Of a stretch of 5,454 nt of DNA, positions 4,183-5,454 are shown one piece after another; position 1 is the stretch's first letter, and every line of letters begins with the position of its first letter. Source of the stretch: an uncultured Erysipelotrichaceae bacterium (lineage in GTDB: Bacteria > Bacillota_I > Bacilli_A > Erysipelotrichales > Coprobacillaceae); contig URQL01000124.1 in assembly GCA_900550005.1 (NCBI GenBank), positions 1-5,454 of the forward strand, read 5' to 3'. The notes beneath the pieces are model-generated. The model ran no database searches, was not told the origin of the DNA, and saw nothing but the letters and a program-made list of their open reading frames with translations. Made by a program: the position numbers and the translations under genes.

Positions 4183-5454
4183 TTAATGATTGATTATCAC
4201 TTTTTCTTGCATACATTGTTCACAAACAACTTGATCGTTTTCATAAGGAACGACACCACCATTAACTTTTTGTGTCGCTTCGATACCTTTACCTAAAATC
4301 ATTAAAACAGTAGGTTCTTTAATATCATCAAATGCCTGATGAATCCCTTGTACACGATCTTCAAAGTGAAAACAAGGTTTAGTAATCACTTCTTGAATTT
4401 GCTTATTGATTTGACTTACCGGTTCATGTCCCGGATCATCTGGAACAAGGTAAATTTCATCAGCAAACTGATTTGCTACTGAACCAAGTTCGTGACGACG
4501 ATTAAAAGCTTTATCGCCTGGACATCCAAAAATCGCTTTAATATGATAATCCCCATAAAACGTTTTAGCATACTCAAAAATTTTAGTAAAACTTGCATCA
4601 TTATGAGCATAATCAATAATACTTACAATTGGCAAAGTAGGATGTTTAATTTGTAACATACGTCCTGGAACAAATGCTTTAGAAAGTCCTTGATTAATCA
4701 CATCAAAAGGGATTCCCATATCGATTGCAACTAAAATGACAGATAAGGCATTTTCTACATTAAATAACCCTGGAACAGCTAAGTGCATCGGGTATTTTTT
4801 GTTTTGATAGAATGCATTAAATTTAGAACCATCTGGACTTAGTTCAATGTCAACAGCTTGGATTGTAGCTGGTTTACTAATAGAAAAGGTTTGGACTTGA
4901 TTTTTTAAATGATCTGGTAAATAATGAACTAATTCTTCATTGATGATCCCTACTTTAGAATGATCAAAGATTTTTAATTTACTTTGCAAATAATCTTCAA
5001 AAGTAGGATGTTCTACATCACTGATATGATCATTTGAAATATTAAGGAATATACCATAATTATAATCAATTCCATAAACACGATCGTATTTTAAGGCTTG
5101 CGAAGATACTTCCATAACAACATTTTTCTTTCCATATTCTTTAACATCATGAAAAATTTCATGTAAAGTCAAAGATTCTGGTGTTGTAAGTAAAGATGGA
5201 ACCACTTCATGACCATTATAAATTTCTACTGTTCCCATATAAGCTAAATCACCAGGATAAGTGTAAGCTTCTAAAATACTTTTTAAAAAGTAAAGCGAAG
5301 ATGTTTTTCCTTTTGTTCCCGTAATCCCAATCATATTTAGATCATGACTTGGATGACCATAAAAACAATCCGCAAGAACAGCCATAGCTTTTAAACTATC
5401 TTTAACTAATATTAAAGGTAGATCAACATCATAATCTTTTTCACTTACATATGC
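4183..5454 (-). CDS. murE: UDP-MurNAc-L-Ala-D-Glu ligase (MurE-type), 5' end outside window
   Basis: Cytoplasmic peptidoglycan enzyme that uses ATP to add the third stem-peptide residue to UDP-MurNAc-L-Ala-D-Glu. The frame is open to the right edge; 423 residues are visible, beginning AYVSEKDYDVDLPLILVKDS, the end of the first domain, so about 70 N-terminal residues are missing compared with the roughly 490-residue family. Numbered from the first visible residue: ATP loop GTKGKT (46-51), TTPES (90-94), MEVSSQAL (114-121), SNDHIS with the SKLKIF lysine that is carbamylated in the family (Lys 159), PGLFNVENAL (228-237), PGRML (263-267), IDYAHNDASF (280-289), GCPGD (310-314) and ILGKGIEA near the end. 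The specificity loop reads VPDDPGHEP (337-345) rather than the DNPR of diaminopimelate-adding enzymes, which suggests L-lysine or another amino acid. An ATG at 5385 is internal. The tail VVCEQCMQEK carries a Cys-x-x-Cys pair of unknown meaning. Confidence 0.9.
   Translation of the reverse strand, partial: AYVSEKDYDVDLPLILVKDSLKAMAVLADCFYGHPSHDLNMIGITGTKGKTSSLYFLKSILEAYTYPGDLAYMGTVEIYNGHEVVPSLLTTPESLTLHEIFHDVKEYGKKNVVMEVSSQALKYDRVYGIDYNYGIFLNISNDHISDVEHPTFEDYLQSKLKIFDHSKVGIINEELVHYLPDHLKNQVQTFSISKPATIQAVDIELSPDGSKFNAFYQNKKYPMHLAVPGLFNVENALSVILVAIDMGIPFDVINQGLSKAFVPGRMLQIKHPTLPIVSIIDYAHNDASFTKIFEYAKTFYGDYHIKAIFGCPGDKAFNRRHELGSVANQFADEIYLVPDDPGHEPVSQINKQIQEVITKPCFHFEDRVQGIHQAFDDIKEPTVLMILGKGIEATQKVNGGVVPYENDQVVCEQCMQEKVIINH

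Noticed and set aside
4183..5385. MurE starting at the ATG at 5385.
   Set aside because: The same frame is open to the window edge and encodes typical MurE first-domain sequence (LPLILVKDSLKA) before that Met, so the gene starts outside the window.
1..5454. Mobile elements, CRISPR arrays, tRNA or rRNA genes, or a novel defence or biosynthetic system.
   Set aside because: No transposase or integrase frame, no regularly spaced repeats, no cloverleaf and no unexplained gene cluster were seen. Apart from the 22-codon fragment at the left edge, the genes belong to known families.

Overview
This AT-rich window looks like an ordinary chromosomal stretch from a low-GC Gram-positive bacterium. The evidence is a threonyl-tRNA T-box leader, strong AGGAGG-type ribosome binding sites, sigma-A-like promoters, U-tract terminators and A/T-ending codons. 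A gut Firmicute near the Erysipelotrichia/Coprobacillaceae is my best guess. That placement is inference from protein character (a ThrRS without a TGS domain, a MurE without the DNPR motif) and is not proven by any marker here.

Layout, left to right. Bases 1-67 hold the first 22 codons of an unrecognised leftward gene with its own -10 box, behind a probable terminator at 111-143. Bases 212-675 are a decayed leftward TetR-family regulator. Its recognition-helix region survives, but the DNA for helix 2 of the HTH is missing and the frame is broken. Its promoter and two adjacent palindromic operators (692-720) are still intact. From 806 rightward come a promoter, a T-box riboswitch with terminator, and thrS (1072-2823). 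One base after thrS starts a GNAT acetyltransferase frame (2825-3229) that is complete except for a TAA at codon 28, exactly where the family has Gln. A bidirectional terminator at 3221-3254 separates it from a convergent EamA/DMT transporter (3243-4100, leftward). The rightmost gene is a leftward murE-type ligase (4183-5454) that runs off the window, with a terminator at 4150-4181.

Functionally, the window joins charging of tRNA-Thr (controlled by uncharged tRNA through the T-box), peptidoglycan stem-peptide synthesis (MurE, probably not the diaminopimelate-specific type) and a drug/metabolite-type permease of unknown substrate. The genes do not form one pathway.

I see no mobile element, CRISPR array, tRNA or rRNA, and no convincing undescribed system. 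The most notable points are two genes caught in decay (TetR and GNAT), an orphaned tandem operator, the TGS-less ThrRS and the unusual MurE specificity motif.
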